A DNA stretch of 64,000 nt from Chitinophaga oryziterrae (GCF_009758125.1 NZ_WRXO01000002.1:620001-684000), one strand, 5' to 3'; numbered from the stretch's first letter, positions 27,271-34,525 are shown. The notes: generated by a model not told the origin, from the letters alone. Program-made: numbers and translations.

Positions 27271-28221
27271 ATGTTTTCCATTCATACTTTTAATCAGGCG
27301 GGCTTTGAGATCATTGCTCTTACCGACGAAAAGACCGGTACACAGGTAGAGATCATTCCTGCTCACGGGGCGTTACTGCATGCTTTCAAAATCCCGCACA
27401 ATTCGGGGTTACTGAATATTATTGACAGCTACAGCAGTTTGCAGGACTATCGGACCAATCAGCCTGAATATTTCAAAAGTGCGAAACTGAGTCCGTTTGC
27501 CTGCAGGATCCCTATAGGTAAATACTCCTGGAAAGAACAGGAATACACGATCTCAAAAACAGTGTCTCCGGGCAGTGCTATTCATGGATTACTGTATGAT
27601 GCAGCTTTTACCGTAACCGGGCAGCATGCAGATAAGAATGGGGCCGTGTTAACGTTGTCTTATGAGTATAAGGGGCAGGATGCGGGTTATCCTTTTCCAT
27701 ACAATTGCGAGGTGCAATACAGTCTTCAACCCGGTTCACAGTTAAGTATCAATACGATCATCAGTAATTTATCAGGTAAAGAGATTCCGTTGATGGATGG
27801 CTGGCATCCGTATTTCTCCACCGGCACCCCGGTAGATGAACTGGAATTGCAGTTTGCATCAACCCAGATAGTGGAATTTAATGCGCAACTGGTACCTACA
27901 GGTAAAGTGTTGCCATTCAATAAGTTTGCGTCACTGACCAGCTTGTCTGACCAGTTCCTGGATAACTCATTTATGCTGGATTTTACGCAACACGCACCCC
28001 TGTGCCTGCTTCGCGACCCACATAAGCAGGTGGATATTACCTTTTACCCGGGTACCTGTTATCCCATTTTACAGATATATATCCCACCCCTCCGCAACAG
28101 TATTGCAATAGAGAACCTTACAGGAGCGCCCAATGCATTTAACAATGGAATGGGACTGATAACCTTGCCGGCAGGGGAAAGCAGGGAGTTCAGCACAGCT
28201 ATTATAGCTACTGCGTGGTAA
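27271..28221 (+). CDS. Aldose 1-epimerase family protein
   Basis: 316 residues from the ATG at 27271. Galactose mutarotase-like beta-sandwich: F-A-C-R-I-P-I-G-K-Y near residue 80, the H-G-L-L substrate histidine near 110, D-G-W-H-P-Y-F with the second catalytic histidine near 178, and a C-terminal I-A-I-E-N-L-T-G region with the likely catalytic glutamate. Interconverts alpha and beta anomers of aldoses. It might serve the neighbouring xylose pathway, but it is separated from it by the opposed GT87 gene, so this is only suggestive. Confidence 0.85.
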   Translation: MFSIHTFNQAGFEIIALTDEKTGTQVEIIPAHGALLHAFKIPHNSGLLNIIDSYSSLQDYRTNQPEYFKSAKLSPFACRIPIGKYSWKEQEYTISKTVSPGSAIHGLLYDAAFTVTGQHADKNGAVLTLSYEYKGQDAGYPFPYNCEVQYSLQPGSQLSINTIISNLSGKEIPLMDGWHPYFSTGTPVDELELQFASTQIVEFNAQLVPTGKVLPFNKFASLTSLSDQFLDNSFMLDFTQHAPLCLLRDPHKQVDITFYPGTCYPILQIYIPPLRNSIAIENLTGAPNAFNNGMGLITLPAGESREFSTAIIATAW

Positions 28222-28234
28222 ATACAGGTGGCCG

Positions 28235-28251
28235 TTGGCACAGTCTTTGGA
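28235..28251 (+). promoter_or_regulatory. Sigma54-like promoter before csbD
   Basis: TTGGCACAGTCTTTGGA: the -24 half TTGGCAC is exact and the spacing to the -12 half is canonical, but the -12 half is TTGGA rather than TTGCA/T. It would start transcription near 28262, 32 bases before the CsbD ATG. Confidence 0.4.
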
Positions 28252-28293
28252 ACTTTAAGGGTATACTATTAGTTCACCCAAAAAAGTTATTTT

Positions 28294-28479
28294 ATGGATA
28301 CCTTACAAATCAAAGGAACCTGGAACGAGTTAAAAGGAAAGATCAAGCAACAATATGCAGATCTTACTGATGATGATCTGTTATATGAAGAAGGTCAGGA
28401 AGATCGTCTTATTGGTAAGATCCAGCAGAAATTGGGTAAGTCCAGAGACGAAGTGATTAAATTAATTAAATCTGCATAA
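28294..28479 (+). CDS. CsbD family stress-response protein
   Basis: 61 residues, the full family length. The core [14 protein letters not shown] and L-T-D-D-D-L, with the lysine-rich helical end, matches the CsbD family of small cytoplasmic proteins induced by general stress in Bacillus and others. Molecular function is unknown in the family. It precedes a small Lmo0937-type membrane protein by one base, a pairing consistent with a joint stress unit. Confidence 0.9.
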   Translation: MDTLQIKGTWNELKGKIKQQYADLTDDDLLYEEGQEDRLIGKIQQKLGKSRDEVIKLIKSA

Positions 28480-28480
28480 A

Positions 28481-28630
28481 ATGGGAAATCTTCTCTATCT
28501 CATTGCAGTAATACTTATCATTGGATGGCTATTGGGTGTATTTGTGTACTCGGCCGGCAGTTTAATACATGTGCTGCTGGTAATAGCGATCATAGCTATT
28601 ATTTTACAGATTATCAGATCGTCCAGATAA
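28481..28630 (+). CDS. Lmo0937 family small membrane protein
   Basis: 49 residues. M-G-N-L-L-Y, then I-A-V-I-L-I-I-G-W-L-L-G and H-V-L-L-V-I-A-I-I-A-I-I-L form two membrane helices separated by a short Y-S-A-G loop, with a basic R-S-S-R end. This matches the small Lmo0937-type (DUF5670) proteins that often accompany CsbD. The ATG follows the csbD stop after one base, so the two are cotranscribed. Role in the membrane unknown. Confidence 0.85.
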   Translation: MGNLLYLIAVILIIGWLLGVFVYSAGSLIHVLLVIAIIAIILQIIRSSR

Positions 28631-28665
28631 GTAACAAATGAGATAAATTATGGTAATAATTTGCG

Positions 28666-28695
28666 AATCCTTCCGGTACCCGGGAGGATTTTTTT
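28666..28695 (+). terminator. csbD operon terminator
   Basis: AATCCTTCCGG, loop TAC, CCGGGAGGATT (one G-U) and a T-run to 28695. Confidence 0.9.
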
Positions 28696-28785
28696 GTAAA
28701 CCGACGGGCATTTTCTACCTTAACCCAATATTGAACAATGTGAGGAAGGCGGTGTTGAACAATCACAAGAATCAAGGACCAAATT

Positions 28786-29514
28786 ATGAATACAAAAGGG
28801 ATCGTGACATTTCTCCTCGTTAGCTGTTGCAGCATGCTTATGCTGGCAGTACGGGTACAGGCACAGGTTACTGTAACAGGTAGTATCGTTGATAAAGACA
28901 ACAGACTGGTACTGCCTTATGCAAGCATTTTCAACAAAAGCACTGGTAAAAGGACCTATTCTGATAAAGGGGGCTTTTATAAGATTGCTGCCAATGCACG
29001 GGATATCATTGTATTCTCTTTTATAGGGTATAAGTCTGATAGTATTACTGTTTCCCAGGTAACAGGTACGGAAACCCGGGAGATCGCCCTGGTAATAGAG
29101 GCGAAGCAGCTGCATGGTGTGGAGGTGAATTCGCGGTATACGCCTTATCAGGCGGATTCCCTGGAGAGGAGAGAGAAGTTCGGGTATATCCTGGATTTGC
29201 CTAACCATAAGCTGGCAGGGGATAATACACCACAGGGAGCGGGCATTGTATTCAGTCCGTTTACCCGTTATTCCCGCAAGGAAAAGCAGAAAAGGGAGTT
29301 TAAGAAGATTTATGCCAAAGCAGAGATGCAGAAATACATTGATTCCCGGTTCACACCATTATTCGTGAGTCGTGTAACGAGTCTGAAAGGGGATTCACTG
29401 ACGCATTTTATGCAGGATAACTATCCGGATTATAATATGTTACGTGAGTTGAACCAGGAAGATTTTATTTACTGGATTACGGATAAATACAAGGCGTGGG
29501 CGAAGAAGAAATAA
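28786..29514 (+). CDS. Secreted carboxypeptidase-regulatory-like domain protein
   Basis: 242 residues. A signal peptide (residues 1-27, ending V-Q-A-Q) is followed by a CarboxypepD_reg-like beta domain (about 28-105: V-T-G-S-I-V-D-K-D-N, S-D-K-G-G-F-Y-K-I-A, I-V-F-S-F-I-G-Y-K-S), the same domain that begins TonB-dependent receptors, but here without plug or barrel. The C-terminal half (Y-S-R-K-E-K-Q-K-R onward) is helical and rich in Lys/Arg, as in DUF4480-like Bacteroidota proteins. Probably periplasmic; function unknown. Confidence 0.75.
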   Translation: MNTKGIVTFLLVSCCSMLMLAVRVQAQVTVTGSIVDKDNRLVLPYASIFNKSTGKRTYSDKGGFYKIAANARDIIVFSFIGYKSDSITVSQVTGTETREIALVIEAKQLHGVEVNSRYTPYQADSLERREKFGYILDLPNHKLAGDNTPQGAGIVFSPFTRYSRKEKQKREFKKIYAKAEMQKYIDSRFTPLFVSRVTSLKGDSLTHFMQDNYPDYNMLRELNQEDFIYWITDKYKAWAKKK

Positions 29515-29535
29515 GTTATATACCCATATATAAAC

Positions 29536-29565
29536 AACGGCCACCCTGTTTCCAGCGTGGCCGTT
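29536..29565. terminator. Hairpin between converging genes
   Basis: AACGGCCAC (29536-29544) and GTGGCCGTT (29557-29565). The minus strand continues into TGTTTATATA, so it best serves the protease gene ending at 29596. Confidence 0.55.
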
Positions 29566-29595
29566 AGCATGCAGAGGCCAATAGAAAAAAATATA

Positions 29596-30663
29596 TTAGT
29601 TATATACCTTCACCAGGTATACGAAATCTTCCATTTTCCTGATCTGTTCCGCACGGGTTAAACCTTCCATGCGGCTCTTGTGATTCCATTCCTTTTTAGG
29701 CAGTTTATCTTTCATTTCTTCCAGCAAACGTTTCAGGTTAGCTGTTTTTACTGCGAAAGCAATACCGTCTGAGGTAGTTTGTTTGCCGGTAACGATACCT
29801 ACAACATCCCCTTTATTATCCATCAAAGGAGCGCCGCTGTTACCCGGGTTTACAGGAATAGATACCTGGTAAGCGGTGGTGTCACCGTTAAAACCGGTTT
29901 GTGCGCTGATATAACCTTCTCCGTACACTACTTCATCGCGTGGGAAACCTAAGGTGTATACGTATTCACCGCGGGGAACGCCCTGTGGCTTTAATGTATA
30001 AGGTACGGGTTGTCCGCGGAAAGAGCTGTCGGTGATCTTCAGGATAGCGAGATCGCTGGAGATATCTTCAAATACACTGGTAGCTTTATATACTTCACCT
30101 TTGGTACTCTGGATGTAAATGGAGTCTGCGCCGGCCACTACATGGTAGTTGGTAACGAGATAACCATTATTGGAGATGGCGAAGCCGGTCCCGCCGTAAG
30201 TACCAGGATTGGCAGGCGCTTTCTTTTTGCTGTTGAAGTCATTGATCAGCGCATTCTGAGAGCGCTGTATATTATTAAGTACGCGACGTACGTCTTCGTA
30301 TTGAGCGGTCGTTTTCTGCCTGGTAGCTTTCTGCATCAGGGCGATGGTAGACAGGGACGTGATGAGTGCGATACAGGCAGCAGCAGCCAGGTTGGTCAGC
30401 ATTCTTCTGCTGATGGATATTACCTTCGGAGAGGCCTTCATGGTGTCCATATCAAGGGAAGCATGAATATGGTTCAGTTTCTCTTTCAGTGCTACACGGC
30501 GGCCATAACCTTCCAGCTGTTGGATCAACTGCTGGTGGGCAAGTACCTGCTCGTTTATTAACGGATTAGACTGGCGTAACGCATCGAATGCAGCTTTTTC
30601 CTGCATACTCATATCGCCTTCCAGGTAGCGCTCTATATCACGTATTAATGTCATGTCATTCAT
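29596..30663 (-). CDS. Anti-sigma-like membrane protein fused to a trypsin-like (S1C) serine protease
   Basis: 355 residues. Residues 1-60 resemble the N-terminus of Bacteroidota anti-sigma factors (I-E-R-Y-L-E-G-D-M-S-x-x-E-K-A-A-F-D), without a zinc-binding H/C set. A single membrane helix spans about 88-110. The outer part is a chymotrypsin-fold domain with the full triad: H174 in T-N-Y-H-V-V-A-G, D204 in S-S-D-L-A-I-L, S276 in N-P-G-N-S-G-A-P-L. There is no PDZ domain, unlike DegP/HtrA. It lies 39 bp downstream of an ECF sigma gene, suggesting that the cytoplasmic part binds sigma while the protease senses or cuts something in the periplasm. The link between the two is an inference. Confidence 0.8.
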   Translation of the reverse strand: MNDMTLIRDIERYLEGDMSMQEKAAFDALRQSNPLINEQVLAHQQLIQQLEGYGRRVALKEKLNHIHASLDMDTMKASPKVISISRRMLTNLAAAACIALITSLSTIALMQKATRQKTTAQYEDVRRVLNNIQRSQNALINDFNSKKKAPANPGTYGGTGFAISNNGYLVTNYHVVAGADSIYIQSTKGEVYKATSVFEDISSDLAILKITDSSFRGQPVPYTLKPQGVPRGEYVYTLGFPRDEVVYGEGYISAQTGFNGDTTAYQVSIPVNPGNSGAPLMDNKGDVVGIVTGKQTTSDGIAFAVKTANLKRLLEEMKDKLPKKEWNHKSRMEGLTRAEQIRKMEDFVYLVKVYN

Positions 30664-30702
30664 CGCCTGTAACCTACTTTTAAAGAACTGATTGCTCAGG
30701 TC

Positions 30703-31272
30703 TTAAGATTTATATTGATCAAAAAATAGTTTCTTTAAACGCATGAGGCACTTGTACTTCTGATTCTTGGCGTTTTCTGCATTGGTATACCCGAATTTTT
30801 CAGAGATGTCTTGCATGGACATTTTCCTGATGTAATAATCCTCGAGTATCGTCTTGCAGGGTTCTCCCATACCAGACATGGCCTGTTCCATGATCCTGAA
30901 CTGTTCGTCCTTTTTCACGTGCTCGTCGATAGTATCTTCAACGGGCAGCACTTCTTCCAGTTCATCCGGTAAAGCAAGCGACATATTACCTGTCTGCAGC
31001 TTTTTAAGCCACAGGTGCCGGCAGATGGAGTACAGAAAGGTTTTCAACTTACTGTAGAGATCAAACTCTCCCTGTTGCACTTTCTCAAACAATATGATCA
31101 TTGCTTCCTGGAAAAGATCTTTCGCATCATCTTCACTACCTCTGTACTGCAAAACCATTCTTAATACGGAGGGAAAGTTCTCCTTATAAATGGTAGACAG
31201 TGCTTTATCATCATTACGGGCTAATCCCAGCAATAACTCCCTATCCCTTTCTATATTCGGATTGTGCTTCAC
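30703..31272 (-). CDS. ECF-type RNA polymerase sigma factor
   Basis: 189 residues. Region 2 is at about 25-95 (D-L-F-Q-E-A-M-I-I-L-F-E-K and the F-L-Y-S-I-C-R-H-L-W helix), and region 4 at about 125-180 (M-S-M-Q-D-I-S-E-K-F-G-Y-T-N-A-E-N-A-K-N-Q-K). Directs RNA polymerase to specific promoters. First gene of a two-gene unit with the anti-sigma/protease fusion. A TTG-N21-TACTTTG element on the minus strand (31334-31304) could be its own promoter. Confidence 0.9.
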   Translation of the reverse strand: MKHNPNIERDRELLLGLARNDDKALSTIYKENFPSVLRMVLQYRGSEDDAKDLFQEAMIILFEKVQQGEFDLYSKLKTFLYSICRHLWLKKLQTGNMSLALPDELEEVLPVEDTIDEHVKKDEQFRIMEQAMSGMGEPCKTILEDYYIRKMSMQDISEKFGYTNAENAKNQKYKCLMRLKKLFFDQYKS

Positions 31273-31738
31273 TTATTAATACTATTATTTGGCTTTGGTA
31301 ACCCAAAGTAGCAGAAAATAATTCCAAATCCCAAATCAATATCCCTGAAATCATCTATATGATTACGGCGGCCTCAGTCATTTTATCGCAATAAGGGGTG
31401 GAGCTGACTAAAAACGTAATGAAAACCCTGTGATTAAGATCAGCATCCTATATCCTTTCATCATGGAAAGCCCATTCCTTCGGCATTCTTTCATCATTCC
31501 TATATCGTTTGGATATAGGAATGCCAGTGGAATGATATAGGAGTGATGAAGGAATGAGCCTTCAGCAGGACTTTTCAATGGTGTTTTGTTGCTGATATAA
31601 GTTTATTAAGGGAGTGGTTGTAAAGAGAATGCCTTAAAAATGAAGGGTTTAAAAATTTTTTTTAAAATCTTGGGTTACCTTTTCCAAAACAGGGTATAAA
31701 GAATAAACATTATTTCAAAACCTAAAAAAATAATTAAA
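31273..31738. other. 466-bp non-coding region with a cluster of TCCTATATC repeats
   Basis: No gene on either strand. TCCTATATC occurs at 31446-31454 and 31498-31506, and its reverse complement at 31512-31520 and 31534-31542. An outer CATTCCTTC (31473-31481) pairs with GAAGGAATG (31548-31556). The right half is described in the next entry. The rest is AT-rich sequence upstream of the divergent sigma and lipoprotein genes. Confidence 0.5.
31473..31556. repeat. Nested inverted repeat with two alternative partners
   Basis: CATTCCTATATC (31495-31506) pairs perfectly with GATATAGGAATG (31512-31523) around a 5-base loop. A longer 14-base segment (31493-31506) can instead pair with 31534-31547 with a single G-U. 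The two folds exclude each other. Confidence 0.55.
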
Positions 31739-31972
31739 ATGAAGAATTTCCTGAAAATTGGTTTCTTAGCTCTGGCTCTGGGTGTATTTGTAGCTTCTTG
31801 CGGTGGTAATGGTTCTAGCGAAGGTACTGATTCAACTGCAAATGCTGCAACTGAAGCAATCGATTCATCTAAAGCAGTTGCTGATTCTACAGTTAGTGCT
31901 GTAGTTGATTCTGCTAAAGCAACCGTTGATAGCGTTGCTAAAGCTGCTGCTGACACTACCAAGAAGAAATAA
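31739..31972 (+). CDS. Small Ala/Ser/Asp-rich lipoprotein
   Basis: 77 residues. The signal peptide M-K-N-F-L-K-I-G-F-L-A-L-A-L-G-V ends in a lipobox F-V-A-S-C (Cys21), followed by G-G-N-G-S and a low-complexity helical region with repeated D-S-x-K-A-x-x-D-S units and a K-K-K end. The repeats have heptad-like spacing and may form a coiled coil. An outer-membrane or periplasmic lipoprotein of unknown function; entericidin-like only in general character. Confidence 0.75.
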   Translation: MKNFLKIGFLALALGVFVASCGGNGSSEGTDSTANAATEAIDSSKAVADSTVSAVVDSAKATVDSVAKAAADTTKKK

Positions 31973-32006
31973 TTTTACTGGTAAGCAAATTAACGGCTTT
32001 TATATA

Positions 32007-32041
32007 CCGTCCCGGACTTGGTCTTGGGACGGTTTTTTTTG
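32007..32041 (+). terminator. Terminator of the small lipoprotein gene
   Basis: CCGTCCC (32007-32013), 12-base loop, GGGACGG (32026-32032) and a run of nine T. Confidence 0.9.
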
Positions 32042-32128
32042 TTTAAGCTAGTTTGGACGAGTGTTTTTGAATAAATGATCGAATTTAAGGTGATTTATTA
32101 GATAGAATATAATTTTTTACATAGGTGC

Positions 32129-32158
32129 TTGGACAATTCAAATCCCGGCGTATTTTTG
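32129..32158 (+). promoter_or_regulatory. Promoter of the aromatic amino acid operon
   Basis: TTG (32129-32131), 19 bases, TATTTTTG (32151-32158), an exact TAnnTTTG box. Transcription should start near 32164, 13 bases before the first leader ATG. No comparable promoter lies between the two attenuators. Confidence 0.75.
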
Positions 32159-32176
32159 TCGGGCAATTAAGCTAAC

Positions 32177-32239
32177 ATGATACAGCAAACGACCTTTGGT
32201 TACTTTTATGGTTTCTACTTTTTCTGGTACCAGAAATAG
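32177..32239 (+). CDS. Aromatic leader peptide 1 (Phe/Tyr/Trp)
   Basis: A 20-residue peptide, MIQQTTFGYFYGFYFFWYQK: five Phe, four Tyr and one Trp within residues 7-18. Too biased to be anything but a translated sensor of aromatic aminoacyl-tRNA. The ATG lies 18 bases after the promoter box, and the TAG stop touches the first base of the antiterminator segment, placing a stalled ribosome where it would cover the protector strand. Confidence 0.9.
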   Translation: MIQQTTFGYFYGFYFFWYQK

Positions 32240-32311
32240 GAGGTCGTTTTGTAAGTACTTAACAATATAAAGAAACTAGCAAAAGGCCTCCTGAATAAGG
32301 AGGTCTTTTTT
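32187..32311 (+). promoter_or_regulatory. Attenuator 1 of the aromatic operon
   Basis: Segment 1 AAACGACCT (32187-32195, inside the leader) pairs over 9 bp with AGGTCGTTT (32241-32249). Segment 2 GGAGGTC (32239-32245) and segment 4 GGAGGTC (32299-32305) are identical and compete for segment 3 GGCCTCC (32285-32291). The 3:4 hairpin is followed by TTTTTT (32306-32311). Ribosome stalling on the aromatic codons would block 1:2 and let 2:3 prevent termination. Confidence 0.88.
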
Positions 32312-32333
32312 GTTTATACATTATTCGAAGCAT

Positions 32334-32414
32334 ATGTTACACCGTTTCAGCCTTTCTTACTTTTATTTTTTCTTTTACTTCTTTTACGTCGTAAAGGCCG
32401 GGACTCTTTTGTAA
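32334..32414 (+). CDS. Aromatic leader peptide 2 (Phe/Tyr)
   Basis: A 26-residue peptide whose residues 9-18 read YFYFFFYFFY, ten aromatic residues in a row; in all seven Phe and four Tyr, no Trp. It begins 23 bases after terminator 1, so it is only transcribed when attenuator 1 has been read through. It ends at TAA (32412-32414) just after the second antiterminator segment. Confidence 0.9.
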   Translation: MLHRFSLSYFYFFFYFFYVVKAGTLL

Positions 32415-32475
32415 TAACTGCAGAAATGAAATAGTTGCAAATTAAAAGGGTCCCGGCTCCACCGGGGCCCTTTTT
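32398..32475 (+). promoter_or_regulatory. Attenuator 2 of the aromatic operon
   Basis: Terminator: GGGTCCCGG (32448-32456), loop CTCCA, CCGGGGCCC (32462-32470), TTTTT. Antiterminator: CCGGGAC (32398-32404, inside the leader frame) pairs with GTCCCGG (32450-32456). Only a 6-bp protector pairing is visible (GCCTTT at 32350-32355 with AAAGGC at 32393-32398), so the basal state may be less tightly set than in attenuator 1. Confidence 0.82.
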
Positions 32476-32532
32476 CAATTTAATTAGTAGTTGCTGTAGC
32501 AACTAACAAATTCAAAATCAAACAAATTAAAA

Positions 32533-33357
32533 ATGCGCGTCGCGATCCAGGGTTTTGAGGGATGTTTTCATCAGATAGCTGCTCAGGGGTACTTTGGCAA
32601 GAACATAGAAATTGAATGCTGTGCTTCTTTTCCAGAACTGGTGAAAAAAACGAAACAACAGCAGGTTGCTGATGCAGGTGTAATGGCGATAGAAAACTCC
32701 ATCGCAGGAAGTATTCTTCCGAATTACAGTCTGCTGAAGAACTCCGGCCTTAACGTAATTGGTGAAGTATATCTTCAGATCAAACAACACCTGATGGTAT
32801 TGCCTGGTCAGAAACTGGAAGATATCCGGGAAGTACACTCACATTACATGGCATTGCTGCAATGCTCCGATTTCCTGGAGAAGTACCCGAACATGAAATT
32901 GGTGGAAACAGAAGATACTGCCCTCAGCGCGAAACATGTACAGCAGAAAAAGCTGAAGAGTACCGCCGCTATCGCTGGTAAACTGGCCGCAGAGATCTAC
33001 GGATTAGAGATCATTGCTCCCAACATTCACACCATCAAAAATAATTATACCCGCTTCCTGGTGATCACCCCTAACAAGGTAGAACTAGAGGAAGATGCCA
33101 ATAAAGCGTCCGTTTATTTTCAGACAACGCACGAAAGAGGTAGCCTGGCCAAAGTATTGACACAGGTGGCTGCAGCAGGTATCAACCTGAGCAAACTGCA
33201 ATCATTCCCAATGCCTACAAAGGAATGGAACTACTACTTCCACGCAGATTTTGAATTTGACGACCTGCAACATTTTCAAAGTGCAGTGAATAAAATTGAA
33301 TCACTGACAGAACATTTGAAAGTACTGGGTATTTATAAGAAAGGTAACACACACTAA
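32533..33357 (+). CDS. pheA: Prephenate dehydratase
   Basis: 274 residues, monofunctional (no chorismate mutase domain). A periplasmic-binding-like catalytic domain has E-N-S-I-A-G-S at 54-60 and the catalytic T-R-F at 173-175. The C-terminal ACT domain (about 192-270; G-S-L-A-K-V-L and L-S-K-L-Q-S-F-P) normally binds Phe for feedback inhibition. Converts prephenate to phenylpyruvate. First gene after the tandem attenuators; the next ATG follows its stop after one base. Confidence 0.95.
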   Translation: MRVAIQGFEGCFHQIAAQGYFGKNIEIECCASFPELVKKTKQQQVADAGVMAIENSIAGSILPNYSLLKNSGLNVIGEVYLQIKQHLMVLPGQKLEDIREVHSHYMALLQCSDFLEKYPNMKLVETEDTALSAKHVQQKKLKSTAAIAGKLAAEIYGLEIIAPNIHTIKNNYTRFLVITPNKVELEEDANKASVYFQTTHERGSLAKVLTQVAAAGINLSKLQSFPMPTKEWNYYFHADFEFDDLQHFQSAVNKIESLTEHLKVLGIYKKGNTH

Positions 33358-33358
33358 T

Positions 33359-34525
33359 ATGAACTTACAGGTAGCAAAACGGTTGCAGCAAACGGAAGAA
33401 TATTACTTCTCCAAAAAACTCAGGGAGATAGATGAGATGAACAAGGCAGGTGCTAAGGTGATTAACCTCGGTATAGGCAGCCCTGATCTTCCTCCTCATC
33501 CCTCTGTGATAGCAGCATTAAATGAGCAGGCACAGAAACCGGATACCCACGCCTACCAGGGCTATAAAGGAATTCCGGCACTTCGTCAGGCAATTGCATC
33601 GTTCTACAAACGCTACTATCGTGTTGAACTGGACCCTGAAAAGGAAGTACTGCCGCTGATCGGTTCCAAAGAAGGGATCATGCATATCTGCATGACCTAC
33701 CTGCAGGAAGGAGATGAGGCGCTGGTGCCTAATCCGGGATATCCTACCTACCGTTCTGCCGTAAACCTGAGTGGTGCTACCGTTGTGGATTACGATCTGG
33801 AAGAAAAGAATGGCTGGCTGCCCGACCTGGACGCACTGGCTAAAAAAGACCTGAGCAAGGTAAAACTGATGTGGGTAAACTATCCGCATATGCCTACCGG
33901 CGCCCGCTTCAATGCTGCATTTGCAGAAAAACTGGTACAGTTTGCCCAGCAGCATAATATCTTAATTTGCCACGATAATCCTTATAGCTTTATCCTGAAC
34001 AAACAGCCACAAAGCCTGCTGGAAACACCTGGTGCTAAAGAAGTGGTACTGGAACTGAACTCGCTCAGTAAATCTTCCAACATGGCCGGATGGCGCGTAG
34101 GTATGTTGGTGGGTAAGCAGGAATGGATCAGCGAAGTACTGCGTTTCAAAAGCAATATGGACTCCGGTATGTTCCAGCCATTACAGATGGCTGCAGTAAA
34201 AGCAATGGAACTAGGCCCTGAATGGTATGCCGACCTGAATAAAATATATGAAGGCCGCCGTAATAAAGTATTTCAGTTATTAGAATTGCTGAACTGCACT
34301 TTTGATAAGGACCAGGTAGGATTATTCGTATGGGCAAAGATCCCTGCTACCGCAAAAGATGGTTTTTCCCTTACAGATGAGATCCTGCAGAAAACACAGG
34401 TGTTCATCACGCCGGGCGGTATCTTCGGCAGTAACGGTAACGGTTATATAAGAGTAAGCCTCTGTAAGGATGAAAAGGTGTTTGATGAAGTGCTGGAGAG
34501 GATTCAATCAAAATTTAAGTCATGA
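33359..34525 (+). CDS. Class I/II aminotransferase, probable aromatic aminotransferase
   Basis: 388 residues. PLP lysine K238 in N-S-L-S-K-S-S-N-M-A-G-W-R, with R246 following; the usual N-P-x-N-P-T-G is N-Y-P-H-M-P-T-G (174-181). By position between pheA and tyrA it probably transaminates phenylpyruvate and 4-hydroxyphenylpyruvate, or prephenate, to finish Phe and Tyr synthesis. The family also holds aspartate and LL-diaminopimelate aminotransferases, so specificity is inferred from context. Overlaps tyrA by 4 bp (ATGA). Confidence 0.88.
   Translation: MNLQVAKRLQQTEEYYFSKKLREIDEMNKAGAKVINLGIGSPDLPPHPSVIAALNEQAQKPDTHAYQGYKGIPALRQAIASFYKRYYRVELDPEKEVLPLIGSKEGIMHICMTYLQEGDEALVPNPGYPTYRSAVNLSGATVVDYDLEEKNGWLPDLDALAKKDLSKVKLMWVNYPHMPTGARFNAAFAEKLVQFAQQHNILICHDNPYSFILNKQPQSLLETPGAKEVVLELNSLSKSSNMAGWRVGMLVGKQEWISEVLRFKSNMDSGMFQPLQMAAVKAMELGPEWYADLNKIYEGRRNKVFQLLELLNCTFDKDQVGLFVWAKIPATAKDGFSLTDEILQKTQVFITPGGIFGSNGNGYIRVSLCKDEKVFDEVLERIQSKFKS

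Noticed and set aside
31739..31972. Assigning the small lipoprotein as an entericidin toxin/antidote.
   Set aside because: Only the lipobox and small size agree; the Ala/Ser/Asp repeat region is low complexity and not diagnostic.
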